64,000 nt of DNA from CAVUQH01 sp963774445 (GCA_963774445.1 CAVZFC010000019.1:744001-808000), one strand, 5' to 3'. Shown: positions 7,758 to 17,479, numbered from the stretch's first letter. Notes: generated from the letters alone by a model not told the origin. Made by a program: numbers and translations.

Positions 7758-8699
7758 ATGAGCTCGTCCACCAAGAGCAGCGCCGCCCGCTTCGGCGCCC
7801 TCGGCTTCATGGCCGTGGCCCTCGGCTGCGCCGCGTTTGCCGCCTACCTGGTCGGTCACACCATGTCGAGCAACTACACCGGCACCCGCGTGGTCCCGGT
7901 CGTGGTCGCTGCGCACGAGCTGCACGCCGGCACCACCCTGGGCACGGAGGATCTGGTGGTGCGGCAGTGGCCCGAAGACGCCGCGCCGGCCCAAAGCTTC
8001 GCCAGCGTCGACGCGCTGCTGGCCAAGCACGGCGGCGCCACCGTCACCGTCGGCATCCTGGCCGGCGAGCCGGTGGTCGGCTCGCGGCTGTCGAGCTCGG
8101 CGACCGGCACCGGCATCGCCGCGCTGGTCCGGCCCAACATGCGCGCCTTCGCGCTCAAGGTCGAAGACTCGGTCGGCTTCACCGGGCTGGTCTATCCCGG
8201 CGCGTTCGTCGATGTCGTCGCCACCGTGCGCGACCCGTTCGGCCGCGGGCCGTCGAGCCGCATCGCGGTGCAGAACGCGCGGGTCCTGTCGCTGGGCATG
8301 GACGCCGACGTCGCCACCCGCAAGGTCCGCGACAAGGAAGCCGACAAGCTCAGCGGCAAGCCGCAGGACGGCGGCACCTTCGTCACCCTCGAGGTCACCC
8401 CCGAGGAGTCCGAGATCCTGGCGGTGGCCAAGGCCGAGGGTCGCATCGACCTGGTCTTGCGCAACGCCACCGACGACGCCGACGTCGATACCAGCGGCGC
8501 CACCCCCGACAGCTTCAGCGCCTTCGCCACCAGCGCGACCGGCATGCCCAAGGTCGCCGGCCGGGCGCCGGAGCCGCCGCCGGCGCGCGGTCACACCCGC
8601 GTGCATCGCACGAAGCGGAGCATCCAGATCATCGCCTCGGACGACAGCGACAGCCCCAAGAGCCACCCCGCCCACATCGAGACCTACAATGCCAACTGA
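7758..8699 (+). CDS. cpaB: Flp pilus assembly protein CpaB/RcpC
   Basis: A 313-aa protein with Shine-Dalgarno AAGGAG, an N-terminal membrane anchor (GFMAVALGCAAFAAYLV) and an SAF domain (about 45-115: VVPVVVAAHELHAGTTLGTEDL, GILAGEPVVGSRL). The RcpC/CpaB region follows: SVGFTGLVYPGAFVDVVATV, then VTPEESEILAVAKAEG. It sits in the periplasm near the secretin and is thought to couple it to the inner-membrane platform or peptidoglycan. The tail is basic and Pro-rich. The secretin gene starts 11 bp before its end. Confidence 0.88.
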   Translation: MSSSTKSSAARFGALGFMAVALGCAAFAAYLVGHTMSSNYTGTRVVPVVVAAHELHAGTTLGTEDLVVRQWPEDAAPAQSFASVDALLAKHGGATVTVGILAGEPVVGSRLSSSATGTGIAALVRPNMRAFALKVEDSVGFTGLVYPGAFVDVVATVRDPFGRGPSSRIAVQNARVLSLGMDADVATRKVRDKEADKLSGKPQDGGTFVTLEVTPEESEILAVAKAEGRIDLVLRNATDDADVDTSGATPDSFSAFATSATGMPKVAGRAPEPPPARGHTRVHRTKRSIQIIASDDSDSPKSHPAHIETYNAN

Positions 8700-10206
8700 G
8701 CCCCCCCGCCTCGGCGCCCTGCGCCTCCTGGCCGCACTCTTGGCCACCGTCACGCTGACCGCCGGCGCCCGCGTCGCCGCCGCCCAGGCCGACGCGGACA
8801 CCACCCTGCGCCTGCCGGTGTCGGCGACCAAGCTGGTCGAGCTCGGCGCCGAGATCACCCGGGTGTCAACCGGCTCGAGCGACATCGCAGACGTCAAGGC
8901 GTTCCCGCCCGACCAGCTGCTGGTCACCGGCCGCCGCCCCGGCGTCACCAACGCCACCGTCTGGACCCGCAAGGGCGTGCAGGTGCTGGCGATCGCGGTG
9001 GTCTACCCCGAGGCGGCGATCCGCTCCGCGCTCAAGCAGGCCCTGCCCCACGCGAAGAAATTGAACGCCACCACCGCCGGGGCGTCGCTGATCTTGTCGG
9101 GTGAGGTCTCGAGCGTGGACGACATCGCCCGCGCCGAGGCGCTGGCCCGCTCGCTGGTCGCCGGCTCGGTCGGCACCACCGACGTGCCGATCGTCAACAC
9201 CATGCGCGTGGTCGGCAACCAGCAGGTGCAGCTCGAGGTGACGTTCGCCGAGGTGTCGCGCTCGGCGCTCAAGCAGATCGGCTTCAACTTCTGGAGCAAG
9301 CATGCCAGCGCCGGGGGCAAGGGCTACGCCGGCGGCGTGACCTCGCCGACGACCGGTCTGGGCAACCTCGCGCCCGAGACGACCTCGCCCGACATCGGCA
9401 ACCTCAACCACGGCGACGTCGGCTTCGACACCACCACCGGCAAGCAGCTGACCAACGTCGTCCCGCTGGTGGCCAACCCGGTGCAGGGCGCCTTCGGCTT
9501 CATCTTCTCCAGCACGCTGGGCGGCTTTCCCTTCTCGGCGGCGCTGTCGCTGCTGAGCAGCCACGGCTACTCACGCACGCTGGCCGAGCCGACGTTGGTC
9601 GCGCTGTCGGGCAAGAGCGCCAACTTCCTGGCCGGCGGCGAGTTCCCGGTGCCGATCCCGCAGGGCCTGGGACAGACCTCGATCGAGTACCGCAAGTTCG
9701 GCGTGCAGCTCGGCTTCACCCCGACCATCGTCGGCGACGACATCCAGCTCGACCTGGCGATGACGGTGTCGGACGTCGATCCGTCGCTCGGCGTCACCAT
9801 CGAGCAGGCGTCGGTGCCCGGACTGACCTCGCGCCACAGCGACACGACGATTCGCCTGAAAGACGGCCAGTCGTTCGTCATCGCCGGCCTGCTGTCGGAC
9901 AAGGTCCGGTCGACGGTGGACAAGGTGCCGTGGCTGGGCGACCTGCCGATCCTCGGCGTGCTGTTCCGCAGCTCCGCCTACCGCCGCGACGAGACCGAGC
10001 TCTTGGTCGTCGTCACCGCCCACCGCGTGGCGCCGCTCGACGAGAAGCCGGAGCTGCCGGGCGAGCACGCGACCAGCGATCCGAGTGACCTCGAGCTGTT
10101 CCTCCTCGGCAAGGCCGAGAGCATCGACACCGGTGAGGACACGCCCCGCCGCCGCCACCACGCCAAGGCCCACCGCCCGATGGGCGCCGTCGGGTTCGAC
10201 CGCTAA
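8689..10206 (+). CDS. cpaC: Tad pilus secretin CpaC/RcpA
   Basis: A 505-aa protein with a signal peptide ending near GARVAAAQA. An N-terminal BON-like/pilus-specific domain (LRLPVSATKLVELG, VTGRRPGVTNATVWT, then ASLILSGEVSSVDDIARAE) leads into the secretin domain: QVQLEVTFAEVSRSALKQIG, LAEPTLVALSGKSANFLAGGEFPVP and the C-terminal IRLKDGQSFVIAGLLSD. It forms the outer-membrane channel for the pilus. The ATG overlaps the cpaB end, which implies translational coupling. Confidence 0.92.
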   Translation: MPTEPPRLGALRLLAALLATVTLTAGARVAAAQADADTTLRLPVSATKLVELGAEITRVSTGSSDIADVKAFPPDQLLVTGRRPGVTNATVWTRKGVQVLAIAVVYPEAAIRSALKQALPHAKKLNATTAGASLILSGEVSSVDDIARAEALARSLVAGSVGTTDVPIVNTMRVVGNQQVQLEVTFAEVSRSALKQIGFNFWSKHASAGGKGYAGGVTSPTTGLGNLAPETTSPDIGNLNHGDVGFDTTTGKQLTNVVPLVANPVQGAFGFIFSSTLGGFPFSAALSLLSSHGYSRTLAEPTLVALSGKSANFLAGGEFPVPIPQGLGQTSIEYRKFGVQLGFTPTIVGDDIQLDLAMTVSDVDPSLGVTIEQASVPGLTSRHSDTTIRLKDGQSFVIAGLLSDKVRSTVDKVPWLGDLPILGVLFRSSAYRRDETELLVVVTAHRVAPLDEKPELPGEHATSDPSDLELFLLGKAESIDTGEDTPRRRHHAKAHRPMGAVGFDR

Positions 10207-10215
10207 GGAGCCACC

Positions 10216-11343
10216 ATGCTGCGAGAGGACACGGTCATCACCGCCAACCCGCACCACTGCGCCGACAACCAGCTCGACGGCGAGGAGACCCGCGCGGAGC
10301 ACCGGCCCAAGTTCATCCAGTCACGCACCGACGCCGCCATCGCCGCCATCGGCATCGGCGCGCCGCCGGCGCCGCGCGGATGGGAGGCGAAGCAGCCGCG
10401 GCTGCGCGTGATCGCCGAGCCGCCGCCCGTCCCCGCCGGCAAGAAGGCGATCATGCCGATCCCCGCGCCGTGCTTCGAGCCCAGCGTGGTCGCCGCGATG
10501 CCGCTGCAGCCGGCCGCGCAGCCGGAGCCGGAGCCGGGCGCCCAGGCCGATGCCACCGCGCAGGGCAAGGTGATCGTCATGTTCGGCTGCCGCGGCGGCG
10601 CCGGCTCGACGACGCTGGCGGTCAACACCGCGGCGACCCTGGCCCGCGCGGGCAAGCGGGTCTGCGTGGTCGACCTCGACCTACAGCTGGGGGACGTCTT
10701 CGTCGCCCTCGACCTTTCCCCCGACACCTCGATCGCGGCGCTCGCGCGCGAGGCCTCGACCATCGACGCCGCCGCCCTGGTCCGCCGCCTGGCGCGCCAC
10801 GACTCCGGCATCTACGCCATCACCCAGACCGGCCACCTGGACGACGTCGATCCGCAGCTGGCCGAGCGGATGCCGGCGCTGATGTCAACGCTGTGCGACC
10901 ACTTCGACTACGTGGTCGTCGACGGTGTCCGCGACTTCGACGACTGCGCCCTGGCCGCCCTCGACATGGCCGACAGCGTCGCGCTGGTCATGACCCAGGA
11001 CGTCGCCTCGGTGCGGCGCGCCCGCCGCGCGGTGCAGATCTTCCGCCAGCTCGGCTACGGCGACGGCAAGCTGCGCCTGGTGCTCAACCGCGCCAGCCGC
11101 CGCGCCCGGGTCGACGAGGGCGAGATCTCCCGCGCCCTGGGGCTGCCGGTCGGCGCCCGCGTGCGCAACGACTTCAAGCGCGCGACCCGCGCCATGGACG
11201 ACGGCGCGCTGCTCGGCGACGTCGCCCGCGGCTCCGGCATCGCGTCCGATCTGGCAGCGCTGGCGGCCAACCTGGGCGGCACCCGGACCGCCGAACCCGC
11301 CCGCCGCGGCCTCTTGGCCCGCTTCCGCAAGGGAGGTCGATAG
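10216..11343 (+). CDS. tadZ: CpaE/TadZ-type ParA-like localisation ATPase
   Basis: A 375-aa protein with Shine-Dalgarno AAGGAG. A 115-residue Pro-rich N-terminus precedes a MinD/ParA-like domain: deviant P-loop CRGGAGSTTL (about 125-134), switch VVDLDLQLGDVF, then YVVVDGVRD. The Lys of the standard GKT/S motif is replaced by Ser, as in many TadZ proteins, so ATP turnover may be weak. TadZ proteins place the Tad machine at the cell pole. The stop overlaps the tadA start. The expected atypical receiver domain is not obvious here. Confidence 0.85.
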   Translation: MLREDTVITANPHHCADNQLDGEETRAEHRPKFIQSRTDAAIAAIGIGAPPAPRGWEAKQPRLRVIAEPPPVPAGKKAIMPIPAPCFEPSVVAAMPLQPAAQPEPEPGAQADATAQGKVIVMFGCRGGAGSTTLAVNTAATLARAGKRVCVVDLDLQLGDVFVALDLSPDTSIAALAREASTIDAAALVRRLARHDSGIYAITQTGHLDDVDPQLAERMPALMSTLCDHFDYVVVDGVRDFDDCALAALDMADSVALVMTQDVASVRRARRAVQIFRQLGYGDGKLRLVLNRASRRARVDEGEISRALGLPVGARVRNDFKRATRAMDDGALLGDVARGSGIASDLAALAANLGGTRTAEPARRGLLARFRKGGR

Positions 11344-12692
11344 TGCGTCTCGCCCAGCGTCTCGGCCGCCAGGCCACCGCGCAGCCCGCCCGCGCCGACA
11401 GCAACCCGGCAGCCGGCTTCATCGCCGACTCGCGCCAGGACATGCAGTCGATCGCCCAGCGGCTGCACCAGAAGATCCTCGACCGCCTCGACCTGGCCGC
11501 GGTGTCGCAGCTGTCCCACGACGAGCTGCGCTCGCGTCTGCGCGCGGTGGTCGAGCAACTGGTCGCCGCCGAGGGCGTGACCCTGTCGGCCGCCGAGCAG
11601 GCCGGGCTGACCGAGAGCGTGCTCGACGAGCTGACCGGCCACGGCCCGCTGGAGGGGTTGCTCAACGATCCGACCGTCTCGGACGTGCTGGTCAACGGAC
11701 ACGACCAGGTGTTCGTCGAGCGCGGCGGCAAGATCCAGCGCACCGACGTCCGCTTCCGCGACGACCGCCACCTGATCCACACGATCCAGCGGATGGTCGC
11801 GCGCATCGGCCGGCGCATCGACGAGTCATCGCCGATGGTCGACGCCCGCCTGCCCGACGGCTCGCGCGTCAACGCGGTCATCCCGCCGCTGGCGGTCGAC
11901 GGCCCGGCGCTGTCGATTCGCCGCTTCTCGGCCCACGCGCTGGCCGGCCAGGAGCTGGTCAACAAAGGCGCGATGTCAACCGACATGCTCAACTACCTGC
12001 ACCTGGTGGTGCGCGCGCACTGCTCGATCTTGATCTCGGGCGGCACCGGCGCCGGCAAGACCACGCTGCTCAACTGCCTGTCCGGCTTCATCTCCAAGCG
12101 CGAGCGCGTCATCACCATCGAAGACGCCGCCGAGCTGCGCCTGCAGCAGCCGCACGTCGTTCGGCTCGAAGGGCGCCCGCCCAATCTCGAGGGCAAGGGC
12201 GAGGTCACCATCCGCGACCTGGTCAAGAACGCCCTGCGCATGCGCCCCGATCGCATCATCGTCGGCGAGGTCCGCGGCGGCGAGGTGCTAGACATGCTGC
12301 AGGCGATGAACACCGGCCACGACGGCTCGATGGCGACGATCCACGCCAACAGCCCCGAGGACGCGATGAGCCGGCTGATGACGATGCTCGGCATGAGCGG
12401 CTCGACGCTGGCCGAGGAGACGATGTTGACGATGATCTCGCGCGCCGTGCACGTGGTCGTGCAGGTCGCGCGCATGCAGGACGGCAAGCGCCGGGTGACC
12501 GCGATCAGCGAGGTCATCGGCCAATCCGGCACGCACATCCAGCTCCACGATCTGTTCCGCTTCGAACGGACCGGGACCACCTCGGACGGCAGCATCATCG
12601 GCCGGCACGTGCAGCTGGCCTCGACCCAGCTCACCGACAAGCTGCGCGCGGCCGGCGTCTACCGCGGCGCCACCAGCGGGGAGATCGGCTGA
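11343..12692 (+). CDS. tadA: Tad secretion ATPase TadA/CpaF
   Basis: A 449-aa type II/IV secretion ATPase. GTG at 11343 overlaps the tadZ stop (TAGTG). The N-terminal domain includes DELTGHGPLEGLLNDPTVSDVLVNG, and the catalytic core has Walker A GGTGAGKTTLLN, the Asp box ITIEDAAELRL, Walker B RIIVGEVRGGE and the His box MATIHANSPEDA. It is the hexameric cytoplasmic motor that drives Flp polymerisation. The tadB start overlaps its stop (ATGA). Confidence 0.95.
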   Translation: MRLAQRLGRQATAQPARADSNPAAGFIADSRQDMQSIAQRLHQKILDRLDLAAVSQLSHDELRSRLRAVVEQLVAAEGVTLSAAEQAGLTESVLDELTGHGPLEGLLNDPTVSDVLVNGHDQVFVERGGKIQRTDVRFRDDRHLIHTIQRMVARIGRRIDESSPMVDARLPDGSRVNAVIPPLAVDGPALSIRRFSAHALAGQELVNKGAMSTDMLNYLHLVVRAHCSILISGGTGAGKTTLLNCLSGFISKRERVITIEDAAELRLQQPHVVRLEGRPPNLEGKGEVTIRDLVKNALRMRPDRIIVGEVRGGEVLDMLQAMNTGHDGSMATIHANSPEDAMSRLMTMLGMSGSTLAEETMLTMISRAVHVVVQVARMQDGKRRVTAISEVIGQSGTHIQLHDLFRFERTGTTSDGSIIGRHVQLASTQLTDKLRAAGVYRGATSGEIG

Positions 12693-13594
12693 TGCTGACC
12701 CAGGTCGTCTTCATCGGGGTGTTCGCGAGCTTCGCCGCCGTCGGGCTGCTGATCGCGGCCCGCCGCATCCGCGCCACCGACGCGCTCCGCCGCCGCCTGG
12801 GCGAGCTGCGCGCCGAGCACGATCCGCTGGTTCGCGCCGCCGCGAGCGAGGATCAGTCCACCCTCGATCAGCGGCTCGACGAGAGCGGCCTGGGCTGGAC
12901 CGTCGGCATGTTCGTCACCCGCGTGGCGCTGGCGGCGCTGCTCGGCCTGCTGCTCGGCGCTTTGATCGGCTCCGGCTTCCTCGCCGTGGTGCTGGCGCTG
13001 GCCGGCGTCCTGGCGATGTGGATCGTCGTCGGCGCCGCGCGCCGCCGCCGGCTGGCGGTGTGCGACGAGCAGATGCCGCAGGCGCTCGAGATCATGGCGC
13101 TGGCGCTGCGCGCCGGGCACGCGATGCCCAAGGCGCTGGCGCTGGCCGCCGACGAGGCGCCCGCGCCGATCGCCCACGAGCTCCGCCGCGCCTCGGACGA
13201 GCACGCGCTTGGCCGCCCGGTCGGCGAGGTGCTGGAGGCGCTCGGCCGCCGCCTGCCCGGCTGCGAGGCGGTCAACACCTTCGTCGTCGCGGTGCTGGTG
13301 CTGCAGGAGACCGGCGGCAATCTCATCTCGGTGATCGACCGGATCGTCAACAACGCGCGGGCGCGCGCCAGCTACAAGGCGCGTCTCCGCGCGCTGACCA
13401 GCGAGGGGCGGCAGTCGGCCAAGCTCCTGGCGCTGCTGCCCGGCGCCTTCGGCGTGCTCGCGATGGCCAGTGACAAGAGCTACGTCAACATCCTCATCCA
13501 CCAGGGTGGCGGGCGGCTGATCGGCCTGCTCGCGATCGGCCTGTGGGCGATCGGCATCCTCTGGACCCGGCGCCTGGTGCGCCCGCTTTCGTAG
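12692..13594 (+). CDS. tadB: Tad inner-membrane platform protein TadB
   Basis: A 300-aa type II secretion F-domain protein. Hydrophobic helices: about 5-22, a pair near 75-115 and a C-terminal pair near 250-290. Between them is the F domain: PQALEIMALALRAGHAMPKAL and LGRPVGEVLEALGRRLPG, then VLVLQETGGNLISVIDRI. It forms the inner-membrane platform with TadC beneath the secretin. It is coupled to tadA by a one-base overlap. Confidence 0.92.
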   Translation: MLTQVVFIGVFASFAAVGLLIAARRIRATDALRRRLGELRAEHDPLVRAAASEDQSTLDQRLDESGLGWTVGMFVTRVALAALLGLLLGALIGSGFLAVVLALAGVLAMWIVVGAARRRRLAVCDEQMPQALEIMALALRAGHAMPKALALAADEAPAPIAHELRRASDEHALGRPVGEVLEALGRRLPGCEAVNTFVVAVLVLQETGGNLISVIDRIVNNARARASYKARLRALTSEGRQSAKLLALLPGAFGVLAMASDKSYVNILIHQGGGRLIGLLAIGLWAIGILWTRRLVRPLS

Positions 13595-13606
13595 GACGGA
13601 GAGACC

Positions 13607-14473
13607 ATGGACGCACAAGCCCTCAATTTCGTCGCCGCCGGCGCCTCGGCGTCGGCCAGCGCCGTGGCGTTCGTCGCCTACCGCCGCGCCTCGGCCACCG
13701 CCACCGCGGGCGACCTCGCGCGGACCGGCTTGCTCCGCCGCCTGGTCTCGCCGCTGGCCCTCCAGCTGCGCCCGACCAACCAGGCCGAGCTCGAGGTCCT
13801 GACCACGCAGCTCCTCGGCGCCGGGCGCCGGGGCGAGGACGCCGTCGATCGCTACTGCGAGGAGCGGGTGCTGGCACTGCTCGGCGGCATGGCGCTGGCA
13901 CTCGGCGGCGCGATCGTCATCGGTGGGGTGATGGGGTTTCTCGTGGCCATGGTCGCCGTGCTCGTGGGGATCAGTGGCCCCAGCAAGCGCGTCGCGCTGC
14001 AAGCCGCCGATCGCCGCGACCAGATCGCCCAGGACCTGCCCCCCGCCGTCAACCTGCTCACCACCTGCATCGAGGCGGGATTGTCGCTCGAGCAGGCGCT
14101 CGCGCGGGTCGCCCGCGAGCTCGAGCTATCGGCCCCGACCCTGGCCGAGGAGCTGTCGACCACGGCCAAGGAGCTCGACGCCGGCGTCGCGCTTCCCGAT
14201 GCGTTGCGGCGGCTTGCCCGGCGGGTCGGGCTCGACGACCTGTCCGCTCTGTGCGGCGTCATCGCCCAGGCCCACGGCCTCGGCGCGCCGATCGGCAACA
14301 CCCTGCGCGAGTACGCCCAGGCCTCGCGCAAGCAGCGGATGAGCCTGCTCGAAGAGCGCGCCGGCAAGCTCGCCGCGCAGCTGACCCTGCCGCTGGCGAC
14401 CTGCCTTTTGCCCGCCGCCATGGCGATCATCCTGGGCCCGGCGATCGTCGAGCTGGTTCGTGCCTTGCAATGA
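13607..14473 (+). CDS. tadC: Tad inner-membrane platform protein TadC
   Basis: A 288-aa partner of TadB with the same F domain: LPPAVNLLTTCIEAGLSLEQAL, then LGAPIGNTLREYAQASRKQR and AAQLTLPLATCLLPAAMAIIL near the C-terminus. Membrane segments lie near 5-25, 94-122 and 260-285. The Shine-Dalgarno region is GGACGGAGAG. The tadD ATG overlaps the stop (ATGA). Confidence 0.92.
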   Translation: MDAQALNFVAAGASASASAVAFVAYRRASATATAGDLARTGLLRRLVSPLALQLRPTNQAELEVLTTQLLGAGRRGEDAVDRYCEERVLALLGGMALALGGAIVIGGVMGFLVAMVAVLVGISGPSKRVALQAADRRDQIAQDLPPAVNLLTTCIEAGLSLEQALARVARELELSAPTLAEELSTTAKELDAGVALPDALRRLARRVGLDDLSALCGVIAQAHGLGAPIGNTLREYAQASRKQRMSLLEERAGKLAAQLTLPLATCLLPAAMAIILGPAIVELVRALQ

Positions 14474-15246
14474 CCCCAGCTATGGCCCGTCAAATGGTGA
14501 CTCGGAACCCCATTCTCCTGACTCTCGCCGTCGCCGCCACCCTCTTGGCCGGCTGCGCCGCCGCCCAGCGGCAGCACGCCGCCATCGAGAAGGCCGGCGA
14601 GGGGTTGAGCTTCGACCTGGCCAAGCTGTACGTCAACAAGGGCGTGCACCAGGCGGCGGTCCCGCTGCTGCAAAAACTGCTCGCCGACAACCCCAAGGAC
14701 GAGCGAGCGCGGGTGCTGTACGGCACCGTGCTCCGCGACCAGGGCCTCTACCCACAGGCCGAGCAGCAGCTCCGCTACGCGCTGATGCTCGAGCCCCGCG
14801 ACGCCGAGGCCCACGCCGCCCTCGGCATCCTCTTCGACCTCGAACGCCAGCCGCGGCGGGCGCTCGCCGAGCACGAGCAGGCGGTGAAGCTGGCGCCGCG
14901 GGTGGCCCGCTTTCGCAACAACCTCGGCTTCTCGCTCTACCTGGCCGGCGACACCAAGACCGCCATCGCCCAGCTGGAGCAGGCGCTCGCCCTCGACCCG
15001 GGGCTGACCGTCGCCTACGGCAACCTCGGCTTCGCCTACGGCCAGCTGCGCGAGTTCGACCGCGCCGAGCGCACCTTCCGCGCCGCGCTGCCCGAGGCCG
15101 GCGCCTTGATGAACATGGCGCTGGTCTACGAGCGCCACGGCGAGCTCGAGCACGCCGACGAGTTGCGCGCCCGCGCCTACGCCATCGACCCCGACCTTCG
15201 CGGCGACGAAGTCGCCGGCCTCGCCCCCGGAATCGGACCCCAGTGA
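14470..15246 (+). CDS. tadD: TadD-like TPR lipoprotein
   Basis: A 258-aa lipoprotein with lipobox LAGC (Cys29 from the ATG overlapping tadC; an internal ATG would shorten the leader). It contains about five TPR units: VPLLQKLLADNPKDERARVLYG, EQQLRYALMLEPRDAEAHAALG, EHEQAVKLAPRVARFRNNLG, IAQLEQALALDPGLTVAYGNLG and a last degenerate one. TadD proteins act as pilotins or assembly factors for the secretin at the outer membrane. Confidence 0.88.
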   Translation: MTPAMARQMVTRNPILLTLAVAATLLAGCAAAQRQHAAIEKAGEGLSFDLAKLYVNKGVHQAAVPLLQKLLADNPKDERARVLYGTVLRDQGLYPQAEQQLRYALMLEPRDAEAHAALGILFDLERQPRRALAEHEQAVKLAPRVARFRNNLGFSLYLAGDTKTAIAQLEQALALDPGLTVAYGNLGFAYGQLREFDRAERTFRAALPEAGALMNMALVYERHGELEHADELRARAYAIDPDLRGDEVAGLAPGIGPQ

Positions 15247-15257
15247 CAGGAGCGCAC

Positions 15258-15611
15258 ATGACCCCCACGCAGAAGAGTATCGCCGGCGCCTTGGCCGCGC
15301 TGGCCCTGGCCATCGCCGGCAACCTGATGGGCTGCCGCACCGCGCACCTGGGCCCGGACACCGGCCGCGCCTATCGCGCTGCGTTCCAGGCCCAAGAGGA
15401 GGCCGGGCAAAACAGCCAGGGCCCGACGCTGTCGGCGGCCGACGCCGACAGGGTGCTCGAGGTCCGCGCCCACGGCGCCAAGGGCAGCAAGCCGGCGACC
15501 GCGGGCGGCACGAGCGGCCTGCCCACCCCCAGCCTCGGCGGCGGCACCGCGACCATGGGCGGCGGCGCCTGGCCGGGCGCCAGCGGCAACATCACCCTGG
15601 ACGCGAAGTAG
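15258..15611 (+). CDS. Small lipoprotein inside the tad operon
   Basis: A 117-aa lipoprotein (lipobox NLMGC) starting MTPTQKSIAGALAAL. The mature part is Gly/Thr/Ala-rich and mostly disordered (GGTSGLPTPSLGGGTATMGGG). No domain is recognised. Its place between tadD and tadG suggests a lineage-specific accessory of the pilus envelope complex. Confidence 0.7.
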   Translation: MTPTQKSIAGALAALALAIAGNLMGCRTAHLGPDTGRAYRAAFQAQEEAGQNSQGPTLSAADADRVLEVRAHGAKGSKPATAGGTSGLPTPSLGGGTATMGGGAWPGASGNITLDAK

Positions 15612-15623
15612 GAGGAGGCGAGC

Positions 15624-16851
15624 GTGGGCCAGCGAGGCGTGATCACTCCGGCCGCCGGCGTCGCCGCGCTGGTCCTCTGCACCCTGGCGGTCGGCGTGCT
15701 CAGCGTCGGTCGTCTGGTCGCGGCCCGGCAGGACGCCCAGGGCGCCGCCGACTCGGCCGCCCTGGCCGCCGCCGAATCTGATCCGCGAGCGCGGCCTGCC
15801 GTTCGCCGGCCAGGCGCGCGCCTCCGCCGAGGCCGTGGCGCGGAAGAACTCCAGGCGACCGATCGACTTCCGCTGGAACATCGCCGAGCGCGCCGACGCC
15901 GTCGAGGTCAGCGTGGCGACCTCGATCGACGTCAACCTGCCGGGCCTGGCGTTTGCGTCATCGACCAAGGCCGCCCAGGCCAACGCCAAGACCGAGCTGT
16001 CGCAGAGCCGCTTCGACGAGGCCGAGCGGCGCATTCCCAAGCTGGTGCTGGTGCTCGACTACTCCGGGTCGATGAGCCTGCCATTCTCCGGCGGCGGCTC
16101 GCGCGCCATCGACGTGCTCGAGAGCAGCGTCGAGGGGTTGCTCAACGCCAACCTGACCATCGACTACGGCGCCGTCTTCTACTCGTCCAACGTCTTCCGC
16201 ACCCACGCCATCGGCCCCAGCACGCCGGCGCAGATCGTCAACACCATGTCGCGCTACGACGCCGGCGGGTCGACCAACACCGCCGCGGCCCTGAGCCGCG
16301 CGAGCAACATCCTTTCGGCCGCGCCGAACACCGGCCGTTACATCTTGCTGGTCTCGGACGGCGAGCCGTGTTGCGCCTCCAACTCGTTCTCCGCCGCCCG
16401 CGCCGCCGCCCAGGCAGCCTGGGGCCGCGACGTCACCATCTTCACCCTGGAGATCCGTCGCAGCGGCTCGTCGAGCGCCCTGGATCGCTTCATGACCGAC
16501 GTCGCCGGCTCACCGTCGAGCCGCCGCGACCGCAACTACCACTTCGTCGCCACCTCGGCCGCCGCGCTGGTCACCCAGTTCCGCGACATCGTCGCCAACA
16601 TCGTGTGCAAGGTCGGGCCGATGAACCCGGTGCCGTCGGACCTGGCGTCGATGCGCGTCTACATGACCAACGGCCTGGCCGAGCGACCGCTGCCTGCCAC
16701 CAGCGACCTGGCCCGCGACCGCACCATCGAGGCGTACCGCTACAACGCCCCCGACCAGACGATCCGCCTGACCGAGACCGCCTGCGACGCCGTGCTCGAC
16801 CGCGGCGACGATGTCGTCGTCCGCTTCGACCGGCCGACGCTGACCGAGTAG
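15624..16851 (+). CDS. tadG: TadG-like protein with VWA domain, frameshifted
   Basis: GTG at 15624 behind GGAGGAGG. The N-terminus is a pilin-like TM segment (GVAALVLCTLAVGVL) plus the TadG/TadE signature AQGAADSAALAAA. The rest is a von Willebrand-A domain with MIDAS sequence LVLDYSGSMSL, the Thr loop GGSTNTAAAL and VSDGEPCC. The two parts are in different frames: one extra base near 15774 breaks AAA-NLIRERGLPFAGQAR. Removing it gives a single 408-aa reading frame. TadG-type proteins sit at the pilus base, and the VWA part may mediate adhesion. It is the last gene of the locus and convergent with the next lipoprotein gene. Confidence 0.85.
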
Positions 16852-16852
16852 C

Positions 16853-17467
16853 TCAGTTCTTCGGCGCGAAGACCAGCGTGGCCGACGCGCAGACCGGCTT
16901 CGCCCGCCCGTTGATGTGAAACGGCTCGAAGCGCCAGTTCCGTAGCGCCGCCTCGAGCAGCTGGTCGTACGACGGGAAGCCGGACGAGCGCAGGAGCGTC
17001 ACGCTGCTCGGCAATCCCTGGTCGTCGATGCACAGCTTCAGCACGGCCATCAGCTTGCGAATCCCGCGGGTGTGCATGGACGAGAGCACCTGATCACCGG
17101 GCGGAATCTCCGTGAGCCCGGCTGTCCGGTGGAGCGCGGCCATCGGCACGACCGATGGGGCTACCGCGGGCGGCGCCGGTGGTGGCGGTGGCGATTGGCG
17201 AGCGCCGTCGAGCACGCCACCCTCGACGCCGCCTTCCACGCCCTCCTCGACGCCGCCTTCCACGCCCTCCTCACCGCGCTTGGCGGGCGGCGCCTGCGCC
17301 GACTCCGGCTCGACCTTCTCCGGCGGCGAGGGTGACGCGGACTGGTCCTCGGCGGGAGCCGGACGATAGGCCTCCTGCCGCGAGGAGGGCGCCGGATCGG
17401 CCGCCGGCTTCGCCGCGCCCGGTCCACATCCCACCAGCATCAACACCGCGGCGATCGTCCATTTCAT
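16853..17467 (-). CDS. Lipoprotein with TonB-like C-terminal domain
   Basis: A 204-aa lipoprotein (lipobox LVGC). It has a long Pro/Glu-rich linker with GVEGG-type repeats and poly-Pro, then a C-terminal domain with IRKLMAVLKLCIDDQGLPSSV, YDQLLEAALRNWRFEPFHING and KPVCASATLVF. That matches the AgmX/PglI- or TonB-C-like energy-transduction fold common in myxobacteria (strand, LxIDxxGxPSxV, helix, W-R-F-x-P). The linker could span periplasm or peptidoglycan. The stop at 16853 directly abuts the tadG stop (convergent). Confidence 0.7.
   Translation of the reverse strand: MKWTIAAVLMLVGCGPGAAKPAADPAPSSRQEAYRPAPAEDQSASPSPPEKVEPESAQAPPAKRGEEGVEGGVEEGVEGGVEGGVLDGARQSPPPPPAPPAVAPSVVPMAALHRTAGLTEIPPGDQVLSSMHTRGIRKLMAVLKLCIDDQGLPSSVTLLRSSGFPSYDQLLEAALRNWRFEPFHINGRAKPVCASATLVFAPKN
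17222..17269 (-). repeat. 24-bp tandem repeat, two units, in the lipoprotein linker
   Basis: Two exact 24-bp units encode the GVEGGVEE-like linker of the TonB-like lipoprotein; partial units flank them. The unit number may vary between strains. Confidence 0.8.
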
Positions 17468-17473
17468 GGCTCG

Positions 17474-17479
17474 ACGCTA
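17474..17479 (-). promoter_or_regulatory. -10-like hexamer TAGCGT, 6 nt before a start codon
   Basis: TAGCGT on the minus strand ends 6 nt before the ATG at 17467, in the 45-bp divergent gap between two lipoprotein genes. Part of the proposed leaderless promoter series. Confidence 0.3.

Noticed and set aside
10600..10640. tadZ as a plasmid-type ParA partner of the parS sites
   Set aside because: It lies in the tad operon between the secretin and TadA, has the TadZ-type deviant P-loop, and no parB follows.
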